Below the pieces are notes generated by a model that saw only the letters and a list, made by a program, of their open reading frames with translations, was not told where the DNA came from and made no database searches. This document shows, piece by piece, positions 34,672 through 43,387 of a DNA stretch of 50,349 bases. Within the stretch, counting starts at the first letter, position 1, and every line of letters starts with the position of its first letter. The position numbers and the translations under genes were made by a program. The DNA is taken from assembly GCF_030167915.1 (NCBI RefSeq), contig NZ_JARGNB010000014.1:1-50349 (forward strand), in the 5' to 3' direction. Origin of the DNA: Aquabacterium humicola (GTDB taxonomy: Bacteria; Pseudomonadota; Gammaproteobacteria; Burkholderiales; Burkholderiaceae_C).

Positions 34672-35469
34672 TCACGCGGCTGCATGGGCGCCGCAGGCCG
34701 CGGGACGTCGACTAGCAGCACGTGGGACGATCAGGGCGAGCCCGCCGATCAGCGCGAGTGGAAGCGAACCAGGCTCCTGGATTTCGCCCGTCGGGACCTG
34801 TTCGACGGCCAGGCTGTCAATGTGGCCGTAGATGTCGACGTCACCGTAGATGTTGAGCGGGTTGTAGATCTTCTGGGCATGAAACTCCATGTGATTGCTG
34901 CAGAAGATGTTGGCGGCCTGACCCGCGCCGTTGAGGTCGCACTCAGGCAACTCGAACTTAGTAAGGTCGACGCCCAACGGGACTGCGTCGCTGTGGATGG
35001 CATCGAGCAGGAGCGATAGTAGTACGATGCCCGTCTCGACATGCTCGTATCCCTGGGCGTTGTAGAGTTGGCCGTACGCGGTCCAGAGATCGTAGGCTGG
35101 GCCTCCGCTCTCGCTGTAGTCGTTCGCGACTTCGCTTTGGTTGTACGGCAGGCCGCTGTTCTGTACGAAAGCTCCCGGCGAGAAGTCGACGAAGAACTGG
35201 CTATTGCCGCCCATATACAGCGCGCTGTTGGACGCAGCTACGCTGTCGGGGGTGTCGCGATCAAACACGAATCCGCCCTTGAAATAGCCGCCAACTGTTG
35301 GACTATTCGCGACACCGAAGAAGTCTTCCAGCATTTCGCCGCTGACACTGTGCAGCGTTCCGCTGTAAGTGACTTTGAGCAGTTCAGCAGAGGCAGGCTT
35401 CGCGCAGGCAAACGCGCCAATGAATGTGATGATCGCACTTAGACGACGCCAGACGGGGACGTTGGACAT
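34672..35469 (-). CDS. Exported PEP-CTERM-like protein of unknown function
   Basis: A 265-residue protein with a signal peptide (LSAIITFIGAFACAKPASA). The end is PEP-CTERM-like: QEPGSLPLALIGGLALIVP, a hydrophobic stretch, then RAASRRP. The body (LKVTYSGTLHSVSGEMLEDF, GGYFKGGFVFDRDTPDS) resembles beta-rich PEP-CTERM proteins with a YSGTV start. Such proteins are sorted and cut by exosortase at the membrane; no exosortase gene is present here. The motif has an extra basic tail (AACGAHAAA) after the arginines. ATG 35469 follows GGAG at six bases. Confidence 0.75.
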   Translation of the reverse strand: MSNVPVWRRLSAIITFIGAFACAKPASAELLKVTYSGTLHSVSGEMLEDFFGVANSPTVGGYFKGGFVFDRDTPDSVAASNSALYMGGNSQFFVDFSPGAFVQNSGLPYNQSEVANDYSESGGPAYDLWTAYGQLYNAQGYEHVETGIVLLSLLLDAIHSDAVPLGVDLTKFELPECDLNGAGQAANIFCSNHMEFHAQKIYNPLNIYGDVDIYGHIDSLAVEQVPTGEIQEPGSLPLALIGGLALIVPRAASRRPAACGAHAAA

Positions 35470-35669
35470 CAGCAACTCCAGTTAAAAGGTTAGGGCGGGA
35501 TTGACCGGGCGTTCCGGTCACGTCCACGTTGTCGCGCCGCGTCGGCCGCCCGTTAAGGGTTTAGTCCGGATCTTTCACCAGTGAAGTCCGAGTGAAGCCC
35601 CAGTGGCCTGCGGCCACTCGGACTGGCGGCGAAGTGTATGCGTCCGGGCATCCGATCTCCTGACTAGCG

Positions 35670-36200
35670 ATGAAACTCAGCAACCCGTACGACGGGCACA
35701 CGCTCGCTGAGCAACTGCAGCAAGCCGAGGTTCTTCTCCAGGACATCGGCGTCGCCCCGAAGACGGTCGTCGTCGATCTCGGATATCGGGGCGTGGATGC
35801 GATGGTGCCGGAGGTGCAACTGCTGGACCGAGGCAAGAGCCGGTCGATGACGGCGCAGCAGCGGCGGCAGGCATTCGAGCTTGTCATCGGGCACATAAGA
35901 CCGATGGACTATTGGACAAGGACTGGCTCAAGGGCTCGCTCGGCGATGCGATGCACGCCCTGCTCTGCGGGGCCGGGCACAACCTGCGGCTCGTGCTGGC
36001 GCACCTGAGGGTGCTTCTCTTGGCCATCGCCGCGCTCGCTCTGCACGTCTCCTGGCAGATGGCAGGCGCATCAACCTGCTCGAAGCTGAGCGGGTTGTTC
36101 AGGACCGACTACACACACATCAAAGACATCATCCGAAGGTTCTTCCGCGAGTTAAGCCTGACTTACCCGGATCGCTCGTGCTTGGCGGGACGTGTACATT
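35670..36200 (+). pseudogene. IS5/IS1182-type transposase, C-terminal remnant
   Basis: A transposase end is visible from NPYDGHTLAEQLQQAEVLLQ and TVVVDLGYRGVD to FELVIGHIRP. After a frameshift near 35910 come LDKDWLKGSLGDAMHALLCG and AGHNLRLVLAHLRVLL. The N-terminal half is missing, and no intact start or end was found. The flanks 35476-35669 and 36201-36380 show no gene. Confidence 0.75.
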
Positions 36201-36380
36201 GACAACAGGAACTTCTGTTCGTAGAAGTCTTTCGCACCCGAACGTTGAGGTTGGCTTTTTGATGAAGCGCGACTGTGGTTTTGAACACGGTGGAACCGAT
36301 TGCTCATAGCCAGTCTTTAGGTTGTCATCTTTCACATTTTGCAAGAAGCTGCAAAGCGACATGCAGCCTTGTTAGAGTTT

Positions 36381-36992
36381 ATGCAAGCAATCGATGTAGG
36401 GGCATTGAGTCTATTCACCGCCACGGCTGTCGCCCTGTTGGGTTCACCGGGCCCAGTCATCGCGCTACTTGTTGCTGTCGGCCAAGTAGCCAAACCCAGG
36501 GTTGGTTTCCGATTCTATTGTGGGACGCAGATTGGTCTAAGCGCTGCCGCGACCCTAAGTTGCGTTGGTCTTGCAAGCGTTCTTAGTCTCACGAGTACGA
36601 CAACTCAGTGGCTGACGTACGCTTCTTCCGCGTACCTAATTTGGATTGCATATCGCATTGCGACGTCACCCGTGGGAAGCGGGGCGGATGTTGGTGCGAA
36701 TTTGCTGAAGTCGCCCCTTGTCACCGGCGTGGTGGTTGGCGCTGGAAATCCGAAGGCGTATCTCGCATTTGCATCACTATTTGCAAGCCAGGCAATCGTT
36801 GGGGAAGGCGGCTCTGCTGATAGCGGGTTCAAGCTTTTCCTTATTATTGCCGTTATGGTGGTCGTTGATGTTGCTTGGCTGCTGATTGGGTTTGCGCTCG
36901 GGCGAGCCGCGCTTCCGCCAAAGGCTGAAAGATGGCTCAATATCATCCTCGGCGCGTCTGTGGCCCTTTCCGTTGCCGCAGGAGTCAAGTGA
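36381..36992 (+). CDS. LysE/RhtB-family amino-acid exporter
   Basis: A 203-residue membrane protein, the usual LysE length, with about six hydrophobic segments. The family start is clear (LFTATAVALLGSPGPVIALL, matching the SPGP motif), followed by FYCGTQIGLSAAATLSCVGL and VVGAGNPKAYLAFASLFASQ (the GNPK motif). It would export amino acids or homoserine-type metabolites. Base composition looks more AT-rich than its neighbours, and IS remnants flank it on both sides, which suggests horizontal transfer. Confidence 0.9.
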   Translation: MQAIDVGALSLFTATAVALLGSPGPVIALLVAVGQVAKPRVGFRFYCGTQIGLSAAATLSCVGLASVLSLTSTTTQWLTYASSAYLIWIAYRIATSPVGSGADVGANLLKSPLVTGVVVGAGNPKAYLAFASLFASQAIVGEGGSADSGFKLFLIIAVMVVVDVAWLLIGFALGRAALPPKAERWLNIILGASVALSVAAGVK

Positions 36993-37073
36993 GTGGGCGT
37001 GGTGTGGGCGAGATGAACTCTAATGCAGTGCGCGTGAAGTTGTAGACCATATTTTGCTCGGCATACTCCCACC

Positions 37074-37423
37074 TGCCCCTGCAATTTCGGCGCGCGTCAA
37101 GCTACTTGTCGCCTCTCTCATGCAGCCAATGGCTGAATAACTTCGCGACGCGGGGCCACGGGAGCGAGCTGGTCGCGCTCCGGGTTGAGCGTGACGCAGG
37201 CGATGTGCGCCCAGTTGCGCGTGTGACGTGACCAGCGTGCCGGGTGGCGCGCGCGAGCCAGGAGGTGGAGCTCGTGGCGGGCCGCGCGGATCGTGATGGC
37301 CTGGCCTGCGTGACGTTGCGCCGGACTGACGTAGCGGATGCCGCTGTGACGATGGTCGCGGTTGTACCAATGCACGAACTCGCGCGCCCACTCGCGCGCA
37401 GCGCCGAGGTCGGCGAAGCCCGG
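37074..37423 (-). pseudogene. IS3-family OrfB, C-terminal remnant
   Basis: The minus strand encodes the last ~100 residues of an IS3 OrfB (FADLGAAREWAREFVHWYNR, DHRHSGIRYVSPAQRHAGQA, CVTLNPERDQ). The catalytic part is gone. The terminus near 37074 (CACCTGCCCCTGCAATTTCGG) matches the right end of the IS3 at 38663 in inverted orientation. Confidence 0.75.
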
Positions 37424-37427
37424 AGGC

Positions 37428-37527
37428 TCTATGCAGGGATGCGCTCGGGCGCGGTGCTGATGAGCGATGGCTACGAACCCTACGCGTCGCTTGCGAGCGA
37501 ACATCGCCTGGTGCACCTCGGGTGCTG
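37428..37527 (+). pseudogene. IS66 TnpC internal fragment
   Basis: About 33 codons of tnpC (LYAGMRSGAVLMSDGYEPYA, EHRLVHLGCC) are left between two IS3 pieces. The segment closely matches 2505-2560 in the left IS66 remnant at DNA level, but it continues past the point where that copy is deleted. Confidence 0.8.
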
Positions 37528-37592
37528 TGACCTGCCCGGTTTCTTCGGACCACTGATTCCTGGGAAGATGGCTCTTCGCGAGCGAGGAGCCC

Positions 37593-37856
37593 GTGAGGAA
37601 GAGTCGATTCAGCGAAGAGCAGATGGTCACCATCCTGCGCGAGGCTGACCGGACGTCCGTGGCGGAGACGGCCAAGAAGCACAAGGTCAGCGATCAGACC
37701 CTCTACGCCTGGCGCAAGCACTTCGGCGAGCTGGTGCCGAACGACGTCAAACGCCTGAAGTCGCTCGAGGCCGAGAACGCACGGTTGAAGAAGCTGCTGG
37801 CCGAGCGTGATCTGGACATCTCCGTGCTCAAGGAGATCAACGCAAAAAAATGGTGA
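37593..37856 (+). CDS. IS3-family transposase OrfA
   Basis: An 87-residue OrfA with a helix-turn-helix (FSEEQMVTILREADRTSVAE, KHKVSDQTLYAWRKHFG) and a coiled coil (LKSLEAENARLKKLLAERDL). It ends on a run of seven A residues (37844-37850), the typical slippery site for -1 frameshifting into orfB at ATG 37850. The gene is intact. Confidence 0.92.
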   Translation: MRKSRFSEEQMVTILREADRTSVAETAKKHKVSDQTLYAWRKHFGELVPNDVKRLKSLEAENARLKKLLAERDLDISVLKEINAKKW

Positions 37857-38636
37857 GCCCGCAGGCGCGGCGCGAGCAGGTCGCGTTCGCTTGCGAACGC
37901 GGTTTGTCTCGGCGCCGAGCCTGCGGGCTGCTCAACATTGCGCGTTCGACTCTGGGCTACGAGCTGCGGCTGCCGGCCAGCGAAACCGGATCTTCCTGCG
38001 CCGCCAGGGACACGAGGTCGGCATCCATCGCGCGCATCGGCTATGGCGCTTGGCCGGGCTACAGCTGCCGCGCAGGAGGCCGCGGCGGCGCGTTGCGTCG
38101 GGTCGACCACGACCGCTCCAGCCCCTCAAGGCCAACGTCGTCTGGGCCTATGACTTCGTCTTCGATGCGACGGCCTCGGGCAGCAGATCAAGTGCTTGAC
38201 CGTCGTCGACGAGTTCACGCATGAGTGTTTGGCCATCGACGTGGCCGGCTCGATCCGCTCCAAGCGCGTGATCGAAGTGCTCACGCGCTTGATCAGTCTG
38301 CATGGTGCGCCGTTGTTCCTGCGCTCGGACAACGGGCCCGAGTTCGTCAGCCATGCCATCCTCGAGTGGATCTCGCGCAGCGGGATCGCCACTGCGCTGA
38401 TCGACCCCGGCAAGCCTTGGCAGAACGCTACCAACGAGAGCTTCAATGGCAAGTTCCGCGACGAGTGCCTGTCCATCGAGTGGTTCCGCTCGCGCGCAGA
38501 GGCACGCGTCGTCATCGAGACCTGGCGCCACCACTACAACGCCGTTCGGCCACACAGCAGCATCAACTACTTGACCCCTCTGGAGTTCAAGCGCCACCAT
38601 CACCCCATCCCCAACCGAGCCGTCTTCCAGGAATGA
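37850..38636 (+). pseudogene. IS3-family transposase OrfB, frameshifted
   Basis: Three frames must be joined: SPQARREQVAFACERGLSRR with RSTLGYELRLPAS; then RIFLRRQGHEVGIHRAHRLW and NVVWAYDFVFDATASG; then IKCLTVVDEFTHECLAIDVA to the end. DDE residues survive (D in YDFVF, D in RSDNGPEF, E in TNESFNGKF). At least two indels, near 37980 and 38180, destroy the frame. Confidence 0.85.
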
Positions 38637-38880
38637 CTGGCCCGAAATTGCAGGGGCAGGTCACTTTCTCGTTGCGAGGGGCTGGCGGCCACGCCAGAGC
38701 CACGAGTGCGCGCACTTCATCGGCCGCCAGATTACCCATCTACGCCGCATTGGCGCCGCGGCGAAGCCGACCCTCGGTCTTGCCTTAACCCTCGGAAGTT
38801 GCGAACGGAAGTCTTGCGTACTGGACTCCTCAAAGCGCAGACCTCAGGAGTTCGACCTTCCCTCAACAAGGAGACCGATC

Positions 38881-39576
38881 ATGCGCGTTCAACCGAAGAG
38901 CATCCCTCAGAACTTGTTTCGTTTGCTCGGTGCGGATACTGGCCGCACGGGCGCAGCCGATGGCAAGCCGCAGGCGCCTAAGACGTCTGGACAGACTGCA
39001 GCCGATACCTTTGAAACGCCCGCGCCGAGCGCGCAAGCGTCAGAGCGCAGCGCCGCGCCGAGCGCGATTCATTCGACCAGTCGGACAACTGCTGCTGCCT
39101 TGCCGTCGAAGGCGGCATTGCAAGCGAGCACGAGCGGCTGGACGTTTGGGACTGACGTTTCAGCCTTGGCAGTAGTGTCGGAAGTCGAGATCCCCGCGGC
39201 TGTGGCCATCAGTAGGCCGCCCCTGACAGACGAGCAGATTGCCGCAGATGCTGCTCGAATGGCCTTGCAGGGTCAGTTGCAAGCGAAGTACGGCTTCATT
39301 CCGATTTCACCTGAGGAGGCCAAGTCTTCGGTCGACATCAAGTTTAGTGACAAGGACCATCTGCTGGCTAGATTCCTACCCACCATGGAGTTGGTGAAAG
39401 CCGGAAAGATTGCTGCTGAAGACGCACACTACTTCTTGCCGGAATCGATTCTCCACGAGATGCAGCAAAACCCAGATGCGGCTCTGGCGTCGGCCCGAGA
39501 TGCCTATGCTCGTCTGCACCCGGCTGATGGTCCTCGAGTCTGGACCTACAACCAGCTACTGGACCCGCAGTCCTGA
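38881..39576 (+). CDS. Hypothetical protein with disordered N terminus
   Basis: A 231-residue protein that I do not recognise. It has an excellent ribosome site (AAGGAG, eight bases before ATG). Residues 1-85 are rich in Ala, Ser, Thr and Pro and probably disordered; residues 110-231 look folded (LTDEQIAADAARMALQGQLQ, ISPEEAKSSVDIKFSDKDHL, LVKAGKIAAEDAHYFLPESI). There is no signal peptide or membrane segment. It stands alone between an IS3 and an integrase remnant. The upstream 38664-38880 shows no other gene. Confidence 0.7.
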   Translation: MRVQPKSIPQNLFRLLGADTGRTGAADGKPQAPKTSGQTAADTFETPAPSAQASERSAAPSAIHSTSRTTAAALPSKAALQASTSGWTFGTDVSALAVVSEVEIPAAVAISRPPLTDEQIAADAARMALQGQLQAKYGFIPISPEEAKSSVDIKFSDKDHLLARFLPTMELVKAGKIAAEDAHYFLPESILHEMQQNPDAALASARDAYARLHPADGPRVWTYNQLLDPQS

Positions 39577-39684
39577 GTCCCCGCAACGCGAGAGTGCGGT
39601 TCGATCGCCTGATGGGGCGATCGAAGCCTCGATGTTGTTGGCGCCCCTGCGCCGGCAGCGGGGCCGGTGCGTCGTGTGGGGCGG

Positions 39685-40364
39685 TCACGGCTCCTGGCTC
39701 TTGGCCGAGCGTTGCTTGGCGCGCGCAACCAGCGTCCCTGTGTCTCCTTGGCACGGTAGGGACTCGCCCTCGATGCGCACGGCCTCGGACGCCTTGTTGG
39801 TTGTCACCAGGTTCAGGTGCACGGTCAGGCCCTCGCGCCTATGACCGTCTCCCAGCCCAAGCCGGTGGCGCGTCGCGCTGATGGCTGCGTGCCGCGCGTC
39901 GTCTTCGGCATGCAGATAGATGCTGGTGGTAGTCAGCGATGAGTGGCCGAAGGTGTCGCGGATGTGGCGCAGGTCGACGCCATCGGCCAGGCGCGAGCCC
40001 ATGGTGTGCCGCAGCCAGTGCGATGAGGCGGCCTGCACCTTGTCCGCGCGGCCTTGGTGCTCCGGGCCCATCGTTCGCAGTCGCTGCGCGGTCAACCCGA
40101 AGATCTCCTTGAGGATGACGTGGGCCGCTGCGCGCGTCAGCCGCCGCGGCCACTCGATCGGGCCGCGGGCAAGGCCGCGAGGTCTGGCACCCGCCACCAC
40201 ACGGGCAACAGGAGCGTCGAAGGCTCGCCCTGCTGCGGCAGCGGTGGCAGGCCGAGCCAGCACCGGTAGTTCGTGAGCTCAACCATCAGCTCGTTGGTGG
40301 CCGGCACCAGTCGCGCCTTGAGCTGCCCGCCGTTTTTCGTCTTCCAGGAGCCGATGGTTAGCAT
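39685..40364 (-). pseudogene. Tyrosine recombinase (integrase), truncated and frameshifted
   Basis: The catalytic C-terminal domain is partly preserved: KNGGQLKARLVPATNELMVE in one frame, then HWLRHTMGSRLADGVDLRHI, DTFGHSSLTTTSIYLHAEDD in another. The HxLRH, GH and Tyr motifs are visible. A frameshift near 40190 and loss of the N-terminal SAM-like domain at the IS3 boundary inactivate it. It indicates a former integrated element. Confidence 0.8.
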
Positions 40365-40384
40365 CGAGGTCTGAAGGACGAGAA

Positions 40385-40853
40385 GTGAAGAAGATACCGA
40401 AGCAGGAATACACGGCCAAGTTCAAGGAGCAGGCCGTCAAGCACGCGCAAGCGGTGGGCATCGTCGTGGCCGCCAAGGAGCTCGGGTTGGTCGAGCAGAC
40501 GCTGCGCAACTGGGTGAAGGCTGCCGAGGCAGGCAAGCTCGTGGGCGCCGGCGCCAAGCCGGTGACGCCCGAGCAGATGGAGCTGTCGAGGCTGCGCGCG
40601 GAGAACGCCCGGTTGAAGATGCACTTCGAGATCCTAAAAGAAGCGACGGCGTACTTTGCGAAGGATGCGCTGTGGAGTACGCCCGGATCGACGCGCAGCG
40701 GCGAATACCCCCTGCCAGACATGTGCGAAGTGCTGGCCGTGAGCATCAGCGGCTATCGAGCTTGGCGCCGCGGTGGCAAGCCTGATCGCACCCGTCTGAG
40801 TGACCCGCTGGCCGTGGCCATGATTAAGAGCATCCACGCCGAGGTCAAAGCGG
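40385..40853 (+). pseudogene. IS3-family orfA and start of orfB, truncated
   Basis: OrfA (YTAKFKEQAVKHAQAVGIVV, LGLVEQTLRNWVKAAEAG, LSRLRAENARLKMHFEILKE) is read straight into the beginning of OrfB (EYPLPDMCEVLAVSISGYRA, SDPLAVAMIKSIHAEVKA). It is cut at 40853 by the terminus of another IS3. GTG 40385 follows AAGGA. The element's left end is near 40345 but not precise. Confidence 0.82.
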
Positions 40854-41167
40854 TGAACCGCGCCGGGCTTTCTGGAGGCTCCAACCCTTGAGTAAATTGG
40901 AGCCCTATGAACAAGAGCAAGTCCTCGAACAGGTTTGCACCGGAAGTGCGTGACCGCGCGGTGCGGATGGTCCTGGAGCACCAGAGCGATTACGCGAACC
41001 AGTGGGCAGCGATCATGTCGATCGCGCCGAAGTTCGGCTGCTCGGGAGAGACGCTGCGCAAGTGGGTGAGGCAGCAGGAGCGCGACAGCGGCGTGCGAGA
41101 GGGAACGACCACGCCGAGCATGAGCGAGTCAAGGCCCTGGAGCGGGAGAACCGGGAACTGCGCCAGG
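40854..41167 (+). pseudogene. IS3-family left end with orfA remnant
   Basis: The IS3 terminus TGAACCGCGCCGGG starts at 40854. orfA from ATG 40907 reads [40 protein letters not shown], then a one-base loss at 41112 shifts the frame; ERENRELRQ is found in the next frame, where the element ends. It is closely related to the copies at 27598 and 49037. Confidence 0.82.
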
Positions 41168-41290
41168 CAGGCCGACCGTCGTAATCTCCATGGTGGACGC
41201 TCCTGCCGGTTCGAGTGGTCGCGACACATCCACTCTGGCACGTCGATGCCGTCATCGGGTGGGGGCGTCCATCCTATTGCTTACGATGAA
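41168..41290 (-). mobile_element. Possible 5' end fragment of an IS110-family element
   Basis: On the minus strand an ATG near 41192 is followed by MEITTVGL, the usual start of IS110 transposases (MxITTVGIDLAK), cut off after eight codons by the IS3 remnant. About 90 bases of noncoding DNA precede it, with inverted TGGACGC/GCGTCCA blocks. In IS110 elements the guide (bridge) RNA lies in this leader. The fragment is tiny and the call is tentative. Confidence 0.35.
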
Positions 41291-41554
41291 TCTACGAATC
41301 TACCGCGCTTCTGAAGGGGTGAGGCGTGGGCCCAGCGACAGGGGCGGTTTGTAACAGCGCCCGGAAGCGCTGTGGACTCCCGTGCTCCGACGGGTTCCGG
41401 CGCGGGCAGTTTCTGATCAGCCCACACTGAAACAATCGAAGCGACTTCGCTCGAAGTCGAAGCGGCTTTGCAACCATCCCAGTACAACATCTAAGCCGCT
41501 TCAGATATTCGGGCTCGAGGTTCGAGCTCAGTCTTGGAGCAAGGAGCAGTTGCA
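41291..41554. promoter_or_regulatory. Leader region of the response-regulator gene
   Basis: No gene is seen. Inverted and direct repeats of GAAGCG/CGAAGC units occur at about 41437-41470 (TCGAAGCGACTTCGCTCGAA and a following CGAAGTCGAAGCGGC), which could be an operator or RNA hairpin. AAGGAG at 41541-41546 sets the ATG at 41555. Confidence 0.35.
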
Positions 41555-42325
41555 ATGACCGTCGAAGCGACCAACTCCTCCCCACGACTGCTGGTCGTCG
41601 ACGACGACGCTGACCTGCGGTCGTTGATGATCGAGTATTTCGGGAGGCACGGATTCACGGTGCATGGCGCCTCTGGCGCACCGGATGCATTCCGCTTGCT
41701 GGACGAGGCGGTGCCAGAAGTCGTGATTGTCGACTTGCATCTGCCGGCTGGCGAGAGCCTGACTATGGCACGCCGGCTGCGCCGTGCACACCCGAGCATG
41801 GGCATTGTGATGCTGGACGCTGTAGTGGGCGAACCCAGCGACCGGATAAGACTTGAACTCGGCGTTGATGACTACCTGCCGAAGCCCTTTGACAATCGCG
41901 AACTCCTGAGGCGCGTGCGAGGCCTGCTACGTTGCATCGGCCGCACTGCGAAGCCATTGGCGGAAGACGTGCCGTATCAACCGAGGCCTTCCGATGTGCC
42001 GGCGGTGCGGCAACGCATTGCCTTTGGCGCGTGCTCGTTGGATCTGGAAGCCCGGAGTCTGTTCGCGATCGACGGAACGGAAATCCCGACGACTGCAGCA
42101 GAGTTCGATCTCCTCGAACTGCTCTCCCGACATCCAAACCGCCCGCTCAGTCGCAATCGAATCATGGAACACACGCGAAACCAAGCGTGGAACGTGTTCG
42201 ACCGCTCGATCGATCTGCAAGTGATGAAGCTGCGTCGCAAGATCGAGCGTAACCCGGACAAGCCAGTTGTCATCAAGACCGTATGCAGCGTTGGTTACGT
42301 CTTCATGGCGCCTCCATCCAAGTAG
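41555..42325 (+). CDS. Orphan OmpR/PhoB-type response regulator
   Basis: A 256-residue protein. The receiver domain covers ~12-125 with the acidic pair (LLVVDDDADL), phosphoacceptor Asp60 (VVIVDLHLPAGES) and Lys110 (DDYLPKPFD). The conserved Thr/Ser switch position is Asp88 (GIVMLDAVVGE), an unusual change. The winged-helix output domain covers ~150-250 (GTEIPTTAAEFDLLELLSRH, RSIDLQVMKLRRKIERNP, IKTVCSVGYVF). No histidine kinase is adjacent. It starts at the ATG eight bases after AAGGAG. Confidence 0.92.
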   Translation: MTVEATNSSPRLLVVDDDADLRSLMIEYFGRHGFTVHGASGAPDAFRLLDEAVPEVVIVDLHLPAGESLTMARRLRRAHPSMGIVMLDAVVGEPSDRIRLELGVDDYLPKPFDNRELLRRVRGLLRCIGRTAKPLAEDVPYQPRPSDVPAVRQRIAFGACSLDLEARSLFAIDGTEIPTTAAEFDLLELLSRHPNRPLSRNRIMEHTRNQAWNVFDRSIDLQVMKLRRKIERNPDKPVVIKTVCSVGYVFMAPPSK

Positions 42326-42471
42326 AGAGTACGAAATTGGACAAGAATCGGCTGGCGTGGCCGCGCCGGTTTTCGCAAGCGCACCCGGCGCATCGACGAC
42401 TGAGCGTGCACACGGTGTCACTCACAAGAGTGAGCTGAGCCGTCTTCGCCGGGCGCCTGGGCTGACGATGC

Positions 42472-43182
42472 TCAGCGGTTAACGCCAAAGATGGCATGCC
42501 GAAGCATTTCGACCTGTTCGTGCAGCCGTCTCATGTCGCGCTGTTCAGCCGGTAGTTGATTCCAGGCGGCGACGATTTCGGCCTCGCGGCGTCGGAAGTC
42601 GCGCACGCGAGCCTCTTCGCTTGGTGCCCTTGGGCCACCGTCCGCGCTGCCAACGAGATATCGCGCGCGCCAGGCATCGACGCCAGCGCGGCGATGCGCA
42701 GGATCGCGCAACAGCACCTCGAGTATGGCTTCCTTGATTCTTCCGCCTTCGTCGATTCCGATCTGGCGAGCTTCCAGCGCACTGTCGAGATCGGCCTCCA
42801 GCTTCCGAGCCAGACCGAGCATGTCGGAAGAGATTCCTTGTCCGGCAGCGCGCAGTGCGCGGAAGCGTGCGAGTTCGTCCAGGAAGGCCAAGTGTGCCCT
42901 GACGCGCTGCTCTTCCGACGGCAAGAGTGCGGGGCCGAGTGCCAAGGGCGCGTGCACCGCGCCCGCGGGCGGATTGACATGGCCGTGCTCGGCATCAGGG
43001 TCGGTACGCGCGGGCGCAAACGGTGAAGCCATGGCCGAGCCTGGTTCTGCGGTCGCGGCCGCGACGCGGAGCGGCGCGCGCTGGGCCTCGGGCGGGTCGA
43101 AGGTACTCAGCGCCAGCCATCCAGCGCAGGTCAATCCGGCGACGACGGAAGCGGCGACGAGTCGCGTGGGAGGCTGGGGCAT
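42472..43182 (-). CDS. Hypothetical membrane-anchored or exported helical protein
   Basis: A 236-residue protein. The start, RLVAASVVAGLTCAGWLAL, is a signal anchor or signal peptide, followed by a Pro/Ala-rich linker and a long helical part with many charges (EEQRVRAHLAFLDELARFRA, LARKLEADLDSALEARQIGI, RDFRRREAEIVAAWNQLPAE). The layout recalls lipase-foldase (Lif) chaperones, but no lipase gene is near and I would not name it so. It diverges from the DUF1800 gene. The intergenic 42326-42471 towards the response regulator shows no gene. Confidence 0.65.
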   Translation of the reverse strand: MPQPPTRLVAASVVAGLTCAGWLALSTFDPPEAQRAPLRVAAATAEPGSAMASPFAPARTDPDAEHGHVNPPAGAVHAPLALGPALLPSEEQRVRAHLAFLDELARFRALRAAGQGISSDMLGLARKLEADLDSALEARQIGIDEGGRIKEAILEVLLRDPAHRRAGVDAWRARYLVGSADGGPRAPSEEARVRDFRRREAEIVAAWNQLPAEQRDMRRLHEQVEMLRHAIFGVNR

Positions 43183-43387
43183 GGCGGGGCGGGCGTCGCG
43201 CAGTAGGAGGACAACCGCCGAAGGTGCCTTCCGAACGTAGCGATATCTTGTCTGCAAGCGCCTTTCGCGCAATCGCCGGTGCCTTGGGTGCGAAGTTTCT
43301 GACACACGTTTGCGATGGCGGGATGGGACAAGACGTTCCCGGAGCCCTCGGGGAGATTGGCGACCTTCACGAGACCAGGGAGGCAAC

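Larger units (their letters stand above)
37528..38663 (+). mobile_element. IS3-family element with both ends, decayed orfB
   Basis: The left end at 37528 (TGACCTGCCCGGTTTCTTCG) and the inverted right end at 38663 (TGACCTGCCCCTGCAATTTC on the minus strand) share TGACCTGCCC and later matching blocks. orfA is intact; orfB is broken. No target duplication is seen. Its first 308 bases after the terminus (37535-37842) are identical to 49916-50223. Confidence 0.88.

Noticed and set aside
42472-43182. Lipase-specific foldase
   Set aside because: The N-terminal anchor, linker and helical body resemble it only in shape; no lipase gene is adjacent and no diagnostic motif was recognised.
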